NCBI GenBank assembly: GCA_012729555.1
Contig: JAAYCX010000097.1
Coordinates: forward strand, 1 to 64,000
DNA from: Acidobacteriota bacterium
Lineage (GTDB): Bacteria; Acidobacteriota; UBA6911
Reading direction: 5' to 3'
Length of the DNA stretch: 64,000 bases
Shown here: positions 1 through 7,532 of the stretch, piece after piece
How the letters are laid out: each line of letters starts with the position of its first letter
Numbering within the stretch: the first letter of the stretch is position 1
The notes under the pieces: generated by a model
Seen by the model: the letters and a program-made list of their open reading frames with translations, nothing else
What the model was told of the DNA's origin: nothing
Databases searched by the model: none
Translations under genes and position numbers: made by a program

Positions 1-472
1 TCCCCTCGCATTCCACCGCCAGCGTCGTGCAGGAGAGCACCGCCCGGCCGTCGATGATGACGGTGCAGGAGCCGCAGGCCCCCCGGTCGCACATCTGCTT
101 CGCCCCCGTGAGGCCGAGCTTGTACTGGAGCGTGCGCTGCAGCGTCCAGTGCGGCTCGATCAGGACTTCGCACTCCTTCCCGTTCACGTCGAGTTTCGTC
201 GTCACCGGCAGCACCCGCCCGGGGTGGGCGGAGGCGAAGTGCCCCTGCAGGGCGGAAAAGGTGGCGAAATCGGCGCTGCAGACGGGGCAGCGGAATTGCG
301 TCAGGGTCGTCGGCGCCACGGTCCCCGGCATCGAGGACGCCTCGGCCGCTCTCTTGCCCAGGGTCAGTCCGGCCCCCAGGGTGCCGCCGGTGACGACCAC
401 CCCCGCGCTCTTGAGGAAATTCCTGCGGTCGAGGCTTCCCCCTTCGCTCCTTTTGGTTTCTTCGTCAGCCAT
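1..472 (-). CDS. Tat-exported [2Fe-2S] protein with an embedded C2H2 zinc finger (partial, C-terminus off window)
   Basis: Translating the minus strand from ATG at 472 (SD GGAGGAG a few bases upstream) gives 157 residues that run off the window edge. Residues 13-40 form a twin-arginine signal (S-L-D-R-R-N-F-L-K, then a hydrophobic stretch). Residues 60-83 match the classical C2H2 finger pattern F-x-C-x2-C-x3-F-x5-L-x2-H-x4-H (C62, C65, H78, H83). Residues 92 onward are a plant-type ferredoxin domain with C128-x4-C133-x2-C136-x11-C148, as in the small subunit of xanthine-oxidase-family molybdenum hydroxylases. The second, all-helical [2Fe-2S] domain and any large subunit would lie before base 1. 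The likely role is the exported electron-transfer subunit of a molybdenum hydroxylase. The ferredoxin and Tat calls are firm; the enzyme assignment is inference. Confidence 0.85.
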   Translation of the reverse strand, partial: MADEETKRSEGGSLDRRNFLKSAGVVVTGGTLGAGLTLGKRAAEASSMPGTVAPTTLTQFRCPVCSADFATFSALQGHFASAHPGRVLPVTTKLDVNGKECEVLIEPHWTLQRTLQYKLGLTGAKQMCDRGACGSCTVIIDGRAVLSCTTLAVECEG

Positions 473-839
473 GGATACTCCTCCTTGAAATTATTGCCTG
501 GTCGGGGGATCCCGGTTTCCGCCCTTCGCAGTTCGGGCGGTTGGGCGGCAGATCCGTCCAGATAGTGAATACTATGACACCCCCCTGGATGTTGCACCGG
601 CTCCGAAATTATTCGTCTGGACCGCCACCCGTAAAAATGGCGCCGAACGGCCCCATTCTAGCCAAAGGGGGGGGCAAACGCCAGCGATTACGCACTCCCC
701 GTGCCTTGCCGTACCATCTGACTCCGAAGACGGACCTTGTGTCAATCTAATTGCCGCCCGCCCCCCCCGTCGGTGGTAGACTGGAGCGGGCGCTTTCTTG
801 GAGGCCGGCGGACGGGCTCCGCAGCCGGAAAGGATACCG
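473..839. other. Divergent intergenic region, no gene seen
   Basis: 367 bases separate the minus-strand Tat protein from the plus-strand gene at 840. Reading frames here are short and look like random open frames. The only notable elements are the SD for the minus gene next to 472 and a GTAGACTGG string at 776-784 that recurs at 12557-12565 upstream of another plus-strand gene. No RNA gene, riboswitch or terminator is recognisable. Confidence 0.5.
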
Positions 840-1223
840 ATGGACATTCCGCTTGCGGAACGCGGGAACTACTACCGGGGGTTGCTGGTGCTGATCCGGA
901 AGGACCGGGTCATCAGCGCCCGGGAACGGGACCTGATGATCCGGCTCGGGCAGGGGCTCGATTTCGACCCGCGCTTCTGCGAGGGGGTGATCGACGAGGT
1001 CCTGAAAAACCCCCATATCAAGAGCAAGCCGATGAAGTTCTCCGATCCCGGCATCGCCCGCCTCTTCGTCCGCGACGCCCTCATGATCGCCGGAATCGAC
1101 GGCGAGATCCATCCCGATGAATGGACCTGGATACGAGCGGTCGCCAGGAAAAACGGGCTGACGGACCGGGAAATCGGGGACGGGGCGGGATCTCCCCCCC
1201 CCGTCGAACCGTTTCCAGGCTAG
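840..1223 (+). CDS. Small hypothetical protein, TerB-like helical fold
   Basis: 127 residues. ATG at 840 is chosen over an upstream in-frame ATG at 798 because AAAGGA sits 5 bases before it and the N-terminus then starts at the structured region. The sequence is alpha-helical and acidic, with a G-I-D-G-E-I-H-P-D-E segment near residue 90 like the acidic loops of TerB-type (tellurite-resistance-like) domains. There are no signal peptide or membrane segments. The last 15 residues are Gly/Pro-rich and overlap the stop of the convergent gene. Function is unknown; the TerB resemblance is a weak fold-level impression. Confidence 0.6.
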   Translation: MDIPLAERGNYYRGLLVLIRKDRVISARERDLMIRLGQGLDFDPRFCEGVIDEVLKNPHIKSKPMKFSDPGIARLFVRDALMIAGIDGEIHPDEWTWIRAVARKNGLTDREIGDGAGSPPPVEPFPG

Positions 1224-1645
1224 AATCGGACCCGGGGGATGCGGTCTTCCTTCATGCTGTCCCCCATCGTCCAGAAATAGGCCTCCCCGGTATGGATCTG
1301 GAACACGGCCAGCAGGGGGTTGTCCGGCTCGGTGATCCCGAAATTCTTCACGAAGGGGCGCTCCTCGATGCATTTCGCCCTCAGCCCCGGGTCATCGATG
1401 AACCGGACCCTGCCCGAGACCCTCATCACCCGGCTGAAGTCCGGCGCGTTGAAATAGGCCTCGACCTTCGGATTCTTCTCCAGCTGCCGGACCATCGCCT
1501 TGACCGTCTGCGCCTGGAAATAGAACCCGGTCTCGTCCGCGTACCACATGCCGAGGCAACGCACCCGGGGCTGGTCCCCCTCGACGGTAGCCAGGTAGCA
1601 GGTCTTGTTCTCGTTCGCAAAATCCGCGTATTCCTTCAGACTCAT
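1220..1645 (-). CDS. Pyridoxamine 5'-phosphate oxidase-like (PPOX) flavin-binding protein
   Basis: 141 residues, the usual size for a stand-alone PPOX split-barrel protein. The N-terminus runs into a beta-barrel pattern (C-Y-L-A-T-V-E-G-D-Q-P-R-V-R) followed by F-Y-F-Q-A-Q-T and a Y-F-N-A segment, typical of the FMN-binding family. Such proteins bind FMN, F420 or heme in the cytoplasm; substrate cannot be read from the sequence. It lies 46 bases downstream of the iron-sulfur protein at 1692-2246 on the same strand, so the two may be co-transcribed. Its stop codon overlaps the convergent gene's stop in the string CTAG. Confidence 0.82.
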   Translation of the reverse strand: MSLKEYADFANENKTCYLATVEGDQPRVRCLGMWYADETGFYFQAQTVKAMVRQLEKNPKVEAYFNAPDFSRVMRVSGRVRFIDDPGLRAKCIEERPFVKNFGITEPDNPLLAVFQIHTGEAYFWTMGDSMKEDRIPRVRF

Positions 1646-1691
1646 ATTCCGCTCCTTGATAAGAGAGGCGAAAACGGGCGCCCGTGACGCC

Positions 1692-2246
1692 TCATTCTTC
1701 CCACAATTTCACGATCTTGTTCATCAGCCTCCCCCCCGGGCAGAACGACATGCACTTCATGTAGACGTCGTAGTCGAAATCCCTTCCCGGCGTGAGGTCG
1801 ATGTCCCGGTGGATGCCCCTTCCCTTGAAATAGACGATGTCGCCCAATCGGGATTCCGCGCAGAACCTGACGCATTTCCCGCACAGGGCGCAGTCGGTGT
1901 TCTCGTTGCCGAACCTGTCCGCCTCGGCGCCGTACTCCTCCGCATATTCGCGCATGTTGGGCCAGGTCAGCTCGATGATCATCTTCCGGATCCTGTCGAT
2001 CCGGCTGTTTCGGGTGCGGACCACCAGCCCCTGTTCGACTTCGTACAGGCAGGCCGCGACCAGCCTCTTTCTATCGCCCCTGGCGACCTCCACCATGCAC
2101 AGCCTGCACCCCCCGTAGGGACGCAGGTTCTCGTCGTTGCAGTGGGTCGGGATCTCGATGCCGTTGGCCCTGGCCGCCTCGAGCAGGGTCGTCCCTCCGG
2201 CCGCCTCGATCGGCTTCCCGTCGATATCAAGGGTGACTGATTCCAT
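1692..2246 (-). CDS. NuoG/HoxU-like [2Fe-2S]/[4Fe-4S] iron-sulfur protein
   Basis: 184 residues from the second of two tandem ATGs (2246), chosen because GGGAGG lies about 6 bases upstream of it. Residues 1-75 form a [2Fe-2S] ferredoxin domain with C36-x10-C47-x2-C50-x15-C66. Residues 119-129 carry C-x2-C-x2-C-x3-C and residues 165-169 C-x3-C-P. This resembles the diaphorase small subunit (HoxU type) of NAD-linked hydrogenases and formate dehydrogenases. The second ferredoxin motif is incomplete (two Cys instead of four), so probably only one [4Fe-4S] cluster forms. The His-ligated cluster motif of true NuoG is absent. No NuoE/NuoF partner is in the window, so the electron partner is unknown. 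Confidence 0.82.
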   Translation of the reverse strand: MESVTLDIDGKPIEAAGGTTLLEAARANGIEIPTHCNDENLRPYGGCRLCMVEVARGDRKRLVAACLYEVEQGLVVRTRNSRIDRIRKMIIELTWPNMREYAEEYGAEADRFGNENTDCALCGKCVRFCAESRLGDIVYFKGRGIHRDIDLTPGRDFDYDVYMKCMSFCPGGRLMNKIVKLWEE

Positions 2247-2366
2247 CATTCCCTCCCATGCTTCAGATAAGCATAAGTGTCCCCGCCGAACATCCAAACA
2301 GAAAATCCCCCGGCGATCAAGGGAATGAAGGCCGGGGGGGGAAGGGCCGTCCGTGGCGGGGGCCGC

Positions 2367-3407
2367 CTATTCGATCGGCTCCAGCGGCCAGCCCATCGTC
2401 TGCGCCCGGGGGCCGACGATGGAGTGGATCAGGTCCACCTTGCCGTCTCTCATCCTGAACATGTGGCAATCCACCAGCCCGCTGCCGGTGGGGTTGTCCT
2501 TGCTCGCGGACGCTCCCCCGCCGAACATCATGAAGCCGATCGAAATCCCCTTTTCCGTATCCACCAGGACGCGCCGCGGACCGTGGTCCATGCTGACGCC
2601 GATCCGCTTCCTGAAAGTCACCGGCGAACAGTCATGGTCCTGTCCCGTCGTCAGGAAGCCGTTCTCCCAGCGGTCGCACACCTCGGCGAAGGGGACGCTG
2701 ACCGTCGAGCCCTCCGCGAACAGGGCGAAATAATTGTTGGCCGCGTCCGCCAGCACCTTGCGCGGCGCGCGCTTCTCCGGGGGAAGGATGGTGTCCCAGT
2801 CCTGGTCCCTCGTGGCGAGGACGGCTTCGGGATTGAACATGAATTCGTTCTCCCGCGCCACGATGGTCTCCACCTCGCTGACCTTATCCTTCTCGACCTT
2901 GAGCCGGGCGGCGAACAGGATCGGCCGGACCGTCCCTTCCGCCGGTCTTGGCTTGGGCTTGGCCGTCGGGACACCCGGGGCGCCCATCGCGCCGCCGGCC
3001 CCGCCGGCCGGCATCCCCTTGGGCTTGGCCGTCGCGCCGCCCGGGGCGCCCATGCCGCCGCCGAAACCTCCCATGCCCGCCTCCCCCACCGTCTTCGAAT
3101 CGAACGGCTCTTCGATGACGGCTATGACGGCCGCGGAGCATTTCGCGGTATCGATCAGGGTCCGCCGGAGCAGGGGCTTGCCCGCCGTCCGCCAGAATCC
3201 TTCCCCGGCGTTTTTGGTCACACCGTTCTCGGTGAACCGGGCCCCCTCCGCGAGCGGCAGCATCGATGCGGAGTGCGCCGCAAGCGATTCAAAATACCTA
3301 TCCACCGTGTCTTCGAGCTGTCCGCGCGAACAGTCGGCCAAGGCATTGGACAGGCTTCCGAAAACCAGCAGCGTAAGAGCGATCATCCACGACACCCTGA
3401 ATTTCAT
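2367..3407 (-). CDS. Secreted protein with two SnoaL/DUF8021-like halves and a Gly/Pro/Ala/Met linker
   Basis: 346 residues beginning with a Sec signal peptide (about residues 1-25, cleavage after A-L-A-D). The mature part starts with C-S-R-G-Q and the pattern of SnoaL-like or DUF8021 domains (V-D-R-Y-F-E-S-L-A-A-H, then A-R-F-T-E-N-G). Residues about 109-157 are a low-complexity linker with two near-repeats of G-A-P-G-x-x-T-A-K-P-K. The second half (about 185-346) repeats the cone-fold style (N-Y-F-A-L-F-A-E-G-S, D-C-H-M-F-R-M). An SD (GGGAGGATT) precedes the ATG. Enzymatic activity is unknown; a periplasmic or cell-surface location is likely. Confidence 0.7.
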   Translation of the reverse strand: MKFRVSWMIALTLLVFGSLSNALADCSRGQLEDTVDRYFESLAAHSASMLPLAEGARFTENGVTKNAGEGFWRTAGKPLLRRTLIDTAKCSAAVIAVIEEPFDSKTVGEAGMGGFGGGMGAPGGATAKPKGMPAGGAGGAMGAPGVPTAKPKPRPAEGTVRPILFAARLKVEKDKVSEVETIVARENEFMFNPEAVLATRDQDWDTILPPEKRAPRKVLADAANNYFALFAEGSTVSVPFAEVCDRWENGFLTTGQDHDCSPVTFRKRIGVSMDHGPRRVLVDTEKGISIGFMMFGGGASASKDNPTGSGLVDCHMFRMRDGKVDLIHSIVGPRAQTMGWPLEPIE

Positions 3408-3452
3408 CCTCGAATCCTCCCGATCGTCATTGCTTTAATTGCTTCAGACACA

Positions 3453-3938
3453 TTACCGAGGCAGAGAGTTCAATCCTATCCTGAGCGCCGCCTGCGCCAG
3501 ACGCAGATCGTACGTGACGATGGCCGACGCTCCCGATAGGCTCGCAAGGGCGAGGTGGAGAGCGTCGGCCGCCCGCAAGGGAACATCGTCAACTGCCAGC
3601 AGAAACCTCTCGGCTTCGCGATGGACTTCCGGCATCAGGTCACTTTTTATGTAGAGCCCGTCCCCGATATCGGCCGAAATCTTCCGGTGTAGGCGCACGC
3701 AGGACACAGCGGCAAGGCTTCCCTCGCGGCGCCGGCGGGAGATGGCGGAGACGATTTCGGTGATGGCCAGATCCGAGACCACGAGATCGCGCCGTCCCCG
3801 AACGGCCGCATCCAGGAGGTCACTTCCCGGTTCGGGCAGGTAGAGTTTGGCCAGTGCGCTGGCATCCAGATATAACGGGCCGATCCAATCCCCTTCTGAA
3901 GGATGGACGGAATCAGAGACGGTCTTCACGATCCTCAC
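3453..3938 (-). CDS. vapC: PIN-domain toxin (VapC type)
   Basis: 161 residues with the PIN-nuclease acidic quartet at D25 (Y-L-D-A-S-A-L-A-K), E61 (A-I-T-E), D125 (R-A-A-D-A-L-H-L-A) and D144 (V-T-Y-D). VapC proteins are Mg-dependent RNases that usually cut tRNA or rRNA when not bound by antitoxin. The start overlaps the antitoxin's 3' end by 26 bases, giving about 20 extra N-terminal residues before the conserved Y-L-D. No better in-frame start is visible. The gene is translationally coupled to the antitoxin at 3913-4149 and shares its operator. Confidence 0.9.
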   Translation of the reverse strand: MRIVKTVSDSVHPSEGDWIGPLYLDASALAKLYLPEPGSDLLDAAVRGRRDLVVSDLAITEIVSAISRRRREGSLAAVSCVRLHRKISADIGDGLYIKSDLMPEVHREAERFLLAVDDVPLRAADALHLALASLSGASAIVTYDLRLAQAALRIGLNSLPR

Positions 3939-4149
3939 AGACGGCTGAAGATAAAGGCGGGCTCAAGGCGGGCATCGATCGCCGGAACGCTGCCCGGCCA
4001 GGGAACGCCCGGGCACTGGACGCCTCCGCAGGCACCAGCCGGGCCACCGGCTTGCCTCGGTCGGTGATCAACACTTCCCTTCCCTTACGCACCATCTCGA
4101 TAAGCTCCGAGATGCTCTGACGCGCTTCCCTGATTCCGGCCCTTTTCAT
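3913..4149 (-). CDS. Phd/YefM-type antitoxin
   Basis: 78 residues. The N-terminal DNA-binding half has the Phd/YefM signature (G-I-R-E-A-R-Q-S-I-S-E-L-I, then V-L-I-T-D-R-G-K-P-V-A-R-L-V-P). The C-terminal part is less conserved and would wrap the PIN toxin encoded next. A perfect 24-bp palindrome starts 6 bases upstream of the start codon and is the obvious autoregulatory operator. Phd/YefM antitoxins typically repress their own operon, more strongly with bound toxin. Confidence 0.9.
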   Translation of the reverse strand: MKRAGIREARQSISELIEMVRKGREVLITDRGKPVARLVPAEASSARAFPGRAAFRRSMPALSPPLSSAVCEDREDRL

Positions 4150-4154
4150 GATGC

Positions 4155-4178
4155 GATTGTGCTACATGTAGCACAATC
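4155..4178. promoter_or_regulatory. Perfect 24-bp palindrome, toxin-antitoxin operator
   Basis: The 24 bases read the same on both strands; the core is GTGCTACATGTAGCAC with GATT/AATC at the flanks. It lies immediately upstream of the antitoxin ATG (4149), where Phd/YefM-family repressors bind their own promoter. Exact symmetry over 24 bp in GC-rich DNA is very unlikely by chance. Confidence 0.85.
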
Positions 4179-4228
4179 TGTCAATCGCCTGCGTGTGCGG
4201 TTCCATTAAAAGAAGAGGGGGGGGATTT

Positions 4229-4302
4229 TGGCTGGGAGACAGGGATTCGAACCCCGATCAGATGGTCCAGAGCCACCCGTCTTACCATTAGACGATCTCC
4301 CA
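4229..4302 (-). tRNA. tRNA-Gln (anticodon CTG)
   Basis: The 74-nt gene folds as a standard cloverleaf on the minus strand. The acceptor TGGGAGA pairs with TCTCCCA, followed by discriminator G and an encoded CCA at 4229-4231. The D-arm is GTCTAATGGTAAGAC. The anticodon arm GGTGG/CCATC has loop CTCTGGA with CTG at 4268-4270. The T-arm CGGGG/CCCTG has loop TTCGAAT. It reads CAG codons. It begins 64 bases downstream of the glnS stop on the same strand. Confidence 0.96.
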
Positions 4303-4366
4303 GCCCTGTCGACATTGTAGGAAAAGCGCCCCCGGGATTCAAGCCCAAAGCGCGCCCCCCGCCCGA

Positions 4367-6103
4367 TCAGGCGGACGCCTTCCTGACGATCTTGGCCCAG
4401 GCGTCCCTCAGCGTCACCGTGCGGTTATATACCGGCTTCCCCGGCCTGGAGTCGGGGTCCATGCAGAAGTAGCCGAGGCGCTCGAACTGGCAGCCGTCCC
4501 CGGGCCGGGCCGCCCCGAGGGACGCCTCGAGCCGGCAGCCGTCGAGGATTTCGAGCGAACCGGGGTTCAGGTGCGCCTTGAAATCCTTCCCTTCCTTGTC
4601 GTCGGCCGGGTTTTCGACCGAAAAGAGCCGGTCGTAGAGCCGGACCTCGGCCGGGAGGGAGTGGGCGGCCGAGACCCAGTGCAGCGTCGCCTTCGCCCGG
4701 GGCAGGTCTTCCGCCTCCCCGCGGGGATAGTACCGGCAGTGGACCTCCACGATCTCCCCCTTCTCGTCCTTGACCACGCCGGTGCAGGTGACGAGGCAGG
4801 CGTAGCGCAACCGCACCGTCCGGCCCGGGGCCAGGCGGAAAAACTTCTTGGGAGGATCCTCCATGAAGTCCTCCCTCTCGATCAGGAGTTCGCGCGAAAA
4901 CGCCACCTCCCGCGTGCCCGATGAGGCGTCCTCCGGGTTATTGACCGCCTGCATCATTTCCACCTTCCCCTCGGGGTAGTTGTCGATGACGAGGCGCAGC
5001 GGGCGCAGCACCGCCATGACCCGGGGGGCGCGGGCGTTCAGGTCTTCCCTCAGGGAGTGTTCGAGCAGCGCCACGTCCACCACGCCGTCTCGCTTGCCCA
5101 CGCCGATCCGCTCGCAGAAGTTCCGGATCGATTCCGGCGTGTACCCCCGCCGCCGCAGCCCGCACAGGGTGGGCATCCGCGGGTCGTCCCAGCCGCGGAC
5201 CAGCCCCTCCTTCACCAGTTGGAGAAGCTTGCGCTTGCTCATGACGGTATAGTTGAGGTTGAGGCGCGCGAATTCGATCTGCCGGGAGCGGAAGGGGAGC
5301 CCGAGGGCCTCCTGGAACCAGTCGTACAAGGGCCGGTGATCCTCGAACTCGAGCGTGCAGATCGAGTGGGTGATCCCTTCGAAGGAATCGGACAGGGAGT
5401 GGGCGAAGTCGTACATCGGGTAGATGCACCACGCCTCCCCCGTCCGGTGGTGGCCCACCCGGCGGATCCGGTAGATCGTGGGGTCGCGCATGTTCAGGTT
5501 CGGCGACGCCATGTCGATCCTGGCCCGCAGCACGTGGCTCCCGTCCTCGAACCCGCCCGCGCGCATCCTGCGGAACAGGTCGAGGTTCTCCTCCACGGAA
5601 CGGTCGCGGTAGGGGCTCTCCTTCCCGGGCTCCGTAAGGGTCCCCCGGTAGGAGCGGATCTCTTCCGCCGTCAGGCTGTCGACGTAGGCCTTCCCCCTCC
5701 GGATCAGCTCCAGGGCGCATTCGTAGAGCCGCTCGAAGTAGTCCGAGGCATAGTAGAGGCGGTCGCCCCATTCGAACCCGAGCCAGCGGACATCCTCCTG
5801 GATCGATTCCACGTACTCCACGTCCTCTTTCGCGGGGTTGGTGTCGTCGAAGCGCAGGTTGCAGCTGCCGCCGAACTCGGCCGCGATGCCGAAGTTCAGG
5901 CAGATGGCCTTGGCATGCCCGATATGGAGGTACCCGTTCGGCTCCGGGGGAAATCGCGTGCACACCTTTCCCCCGTTTTTCCCCGCTCCGATGTCATCCC
6001 TGACCGCCGCCCGAACGAAATCGACCGGCTGCCCGGACCCGGTTTCACCTTCCGGCCCGCCGGCGTCCCGCCCGGGGCCCTCACTGTCGTGGCTCGATTC
6101 CAT
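4367..6103 (-). CDS. glnS: Glutaminyl-tRNA synthetase
   Basis: 578 residues, slightly longer than the E. coli enzyme because of a hydrophilic, low-complexity N-terminus of about 25 residues. The class I signatures are clear: P-N-G-Y-L-H-I-G-H (HIGH at 60-63) and a KMSKS variant V-M-S-K-R-K near residue 290, with the two C-terminal anticodon-binding beta-barrels after residue 350. It charges tRNA-Gln directly in the cytoplasm, so this organism need not rely only on the Glu-tRNA-Gln amidotransferase route. GGAG precedes the ATG. Its cognate tRNA-Gln follows immediately on the same strand. Confidence 0.97.
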   Translation of the reverse strand: MESSHDSEGPGRDAGGPEGETGSGQPVDFVRAAVRDDIGAGKNGGKVCTRFPPEPNGYLHIGHAKAICLNFGIAAEFGGSCNLRFDDTNPAKEDVEYVESIQEDVRWLGFEWGDRLYYASDYFERLYECALELIRRGKAYVDSLTAEEIRSYRGTLTEPGKESPYRDRSVEENLDLFRRMRAGGFEDGSHVLRARIDMASPNLNMRDPTIYRIRRVGHHRTGEAWCIYPMYDFAHSLSDSFEGITHSICTLEFEDHRPLYDWFQEALGLPFRSRQIEFARLNLNYTVMSKRKLLQLVKEGLVRGWDDPRMPTLCGLRRRGYTPESIRNFCERIGVGKRDGVVDVALLEHSLREDLNARAPRVMAVLRPLRLVIDNYPEGKVEMMQAVNNPEDASSGTREVAFSRELLIEREDFMEDPPKKFFRLAPGRTVRLRYACLVTCTGVVKDEKGEIVEVHCRYYPRGEAEDLPRAKATLHWVSAAHSLPAEVRLYDRLFSVENPADDKEGKDFKAHLNPGSLEILDGCRLEASLGAARPGDGCQFERLGYFCMDPDSRPGKPVYNRTVTLRDAWAKIVRKASA

Positions 6104-6451
6104 GATGTCTCCGATGCCCCCCGGCCCGAAGCCGGAATGAAAGCCCGAATCATACCATAATCGGACCCCTTTTCAGGAAAGTCGGGGTGACACCGAAATT
6201 CTCTCGACGATGAAGCCTAAACTATGATTTAATTCGCGTTTGGGGTTGGCGGCCGGCGGGCTCCGATAAATCCCGGAGGCTCCGTCCTTTGCATGCGCCT
6301 GAAACTTTCGGGGAGTGCGCGGCATCTAAGACAGGGGAGGAGATCCCGTTGGCGTCTGTCTGCGGATTGTGGCGGGCACCCCGAGCTTCTAAGGATTTAG
6401 TACGAATCAAGCGGGAGAACCGCCAGGCAGAATCAGGAGGGGGAAACATTG
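6104..6451. other. Divergent region between glnS and the TPR gene
   Basis: 348 bases. The half nearest glnS holds its SD and nothing else recognisable. The half nearest 6452 carries the ECF-type promoter at 6300-6330 and then a leader of about 110 bases rich in short inverted segments. I do not recognise a riboswitch or small RNA in it. Confidence 0.5.
6300..6330 (+). promoter_or_regulatory. ECF-sigma-type promoter for the TPR gene
   Basis: TGAAACTTT at 6300-6308 and CATCTAAG at 6323-6330 resemble the AAC-containing -35 and TCTAA-type -10 boxes of group IV (ECF, RpoE-like) promoters, with spacing in the usual range. It points at the exported TPR gene at 6452. No sigma-70 style hexamers of comparable quality are present nearby. 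Confidence 0.5.
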
Positions 6452-7468
6452 ATGGAACGTACCGGCAAGACCTTTTTTGCAGCCTTTCTCGCGGCGGCTG
6501 TGACTTTCTTCGTCATCGGCGGCGGCACCTCGTTCGCCGCATTGCAGGACCAGGCCGAGGAAGAGGAGACGGAGTACACCGAAGAGGAATACAACGCCTG
6601 GGCGGAGGCCGACAAGGAGCCCGACCCGCTCAAGCGGGGGGCGATGCTCCTGGCTTTCGTGGACAAATACCCGGAATCCAAGCTCATGCCCTACATCAAC
6701 TCCTCCTATGAGCGCCTCCTCTTCGAAACCTCCGAAGCGGAGAAGTACAGCGAGCTCGAGGTCCTGGCGGAGCAGTGGAGCGAGCTCCGGCCGGGCCAGC
6801 TGCAGACCCTGGCCTACCTGGCGAAGGCGACCGAGATCCTCGGGCACGACCAGAAGTGCGTCGAGTGCTACGAGAAAATCTACAAGCTGCGCCCCACGGG
6901 CGGCATCGCCTACCAGATCGCAAGGCTCTACAAGAAGATGGGCAACGACGACAAGTACCTGGAATGGGCCGACTCGGTCATGATGTACCCGGAATATGAA
7001 ACCGACTTCCGGCTGCGCTACGAGATCATGCAGTTCCACGCGGCCAAGAACGACATCGCCAAGGCCGACGCCTTCGCCCGGGAAACGATCAAGGCGGCCG
7101 ACCTGGTGAAGGAACCCGGGGAGGACACCCGGAAACACCTGGCCGTGGCGCGCCACGACGCCTACCACGTGATCGGGGTCCACCTCTACGACCAGAACCA
7201 GTTCGACGAAGCCATCGACGCCTTCCGCAAGGCGATCGAGGCCGAGCGGTACGCCGAGGGCTATTACTGGATCGGCATGTGCGAGTGGGAAAAGAAGATG
7301 GTGGACGAGGCGATCGAATCCTTCGCCAAGGCCGAAGTCCTCGGCGGCGACACCGCCCCCAAGGCCAAGGAGAGACTGGAGCAGCTGTACAAGGCGCTCC
7401 ACAACGACACCACCATCGGCATCGAAAAGGTTTACCGGAGGGCCCGGGAGGAACTGGGGATCGAGTAG
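6452..7468 (+). CDS. Exported TPR-repeat protein
   Basis: 338 residues from ATG 6452 (AGGAGGGGG about 9 bases upstream; the TTG just before it is less likely). A hydrophobic signal segment spans residues 8-28, followed by an acidic stretch rich in E and T. The rest is helical tetratricopeptide repeats, clearest at Y-L-A-K-A-T-E-I-L-G-H, then Y-H-V-I-G-V-H-L-Y-D-Q-N-Q-F-D-E-A-I-D, then Y-Y-W-I-G-M. TPR arrays mediate protein-protein contacts; a periplasmic scaffold role is likely but the partner is unknown. An ECF-type promoter upstream and a strong terminator downstream make it a single-gene transcript, possibly part of an envelope-stress regulon. Confidence 0.85.
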   Translation: MERTGKTFFAAFLAAAVTFFVIGGGTSFAALQDQAEEEETEYTEEEYNAWAEADKEPDPLKRGAMLLAFVDKYPESKLMPYINSSYERLLFETSEAEKYSELEVLAEQWSELRPGQLQTLAYLAKATEILGHDQKCVECYEKIYKLRPTGGIAYQIARLYKKMGNDDKYLEWADSVMMYPEYETDFRLRYEIMQFHAAKNDIAKADAFARETIKAADLVKEPGEDTRKHLAVARHDAYHVIGVHLYDQNQFDEAIDAFRKAIEAERYAEGYYWIGMCEWEKKMVDEAIESFAKAEVLGGDTAPKAKERLEQLYKALHNDTTIGIEKVYRRAREELGIE

Positions 7469-7488
7469 GAACTCCGGGACGGATCGGA

Positions 7489-7528
7489 AGCCGCCGGCGA
7501 GGGGCCATCCTCCGCCGGCGGCTTTTTT
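7489..7528 (+). terminator. Rho-independent terminator after the TPR gene
   Basis: An 11-bp stem (AGCCGCCGGCG at 7489-7499 with CGCCGGCGGCT at 7513-7523) is followed by a run of six T at 7523-7528. It ends 4 bases before the stop of the convergent atpC. Confidence 0.92.
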
Positions 7529-7532
7529 CATG

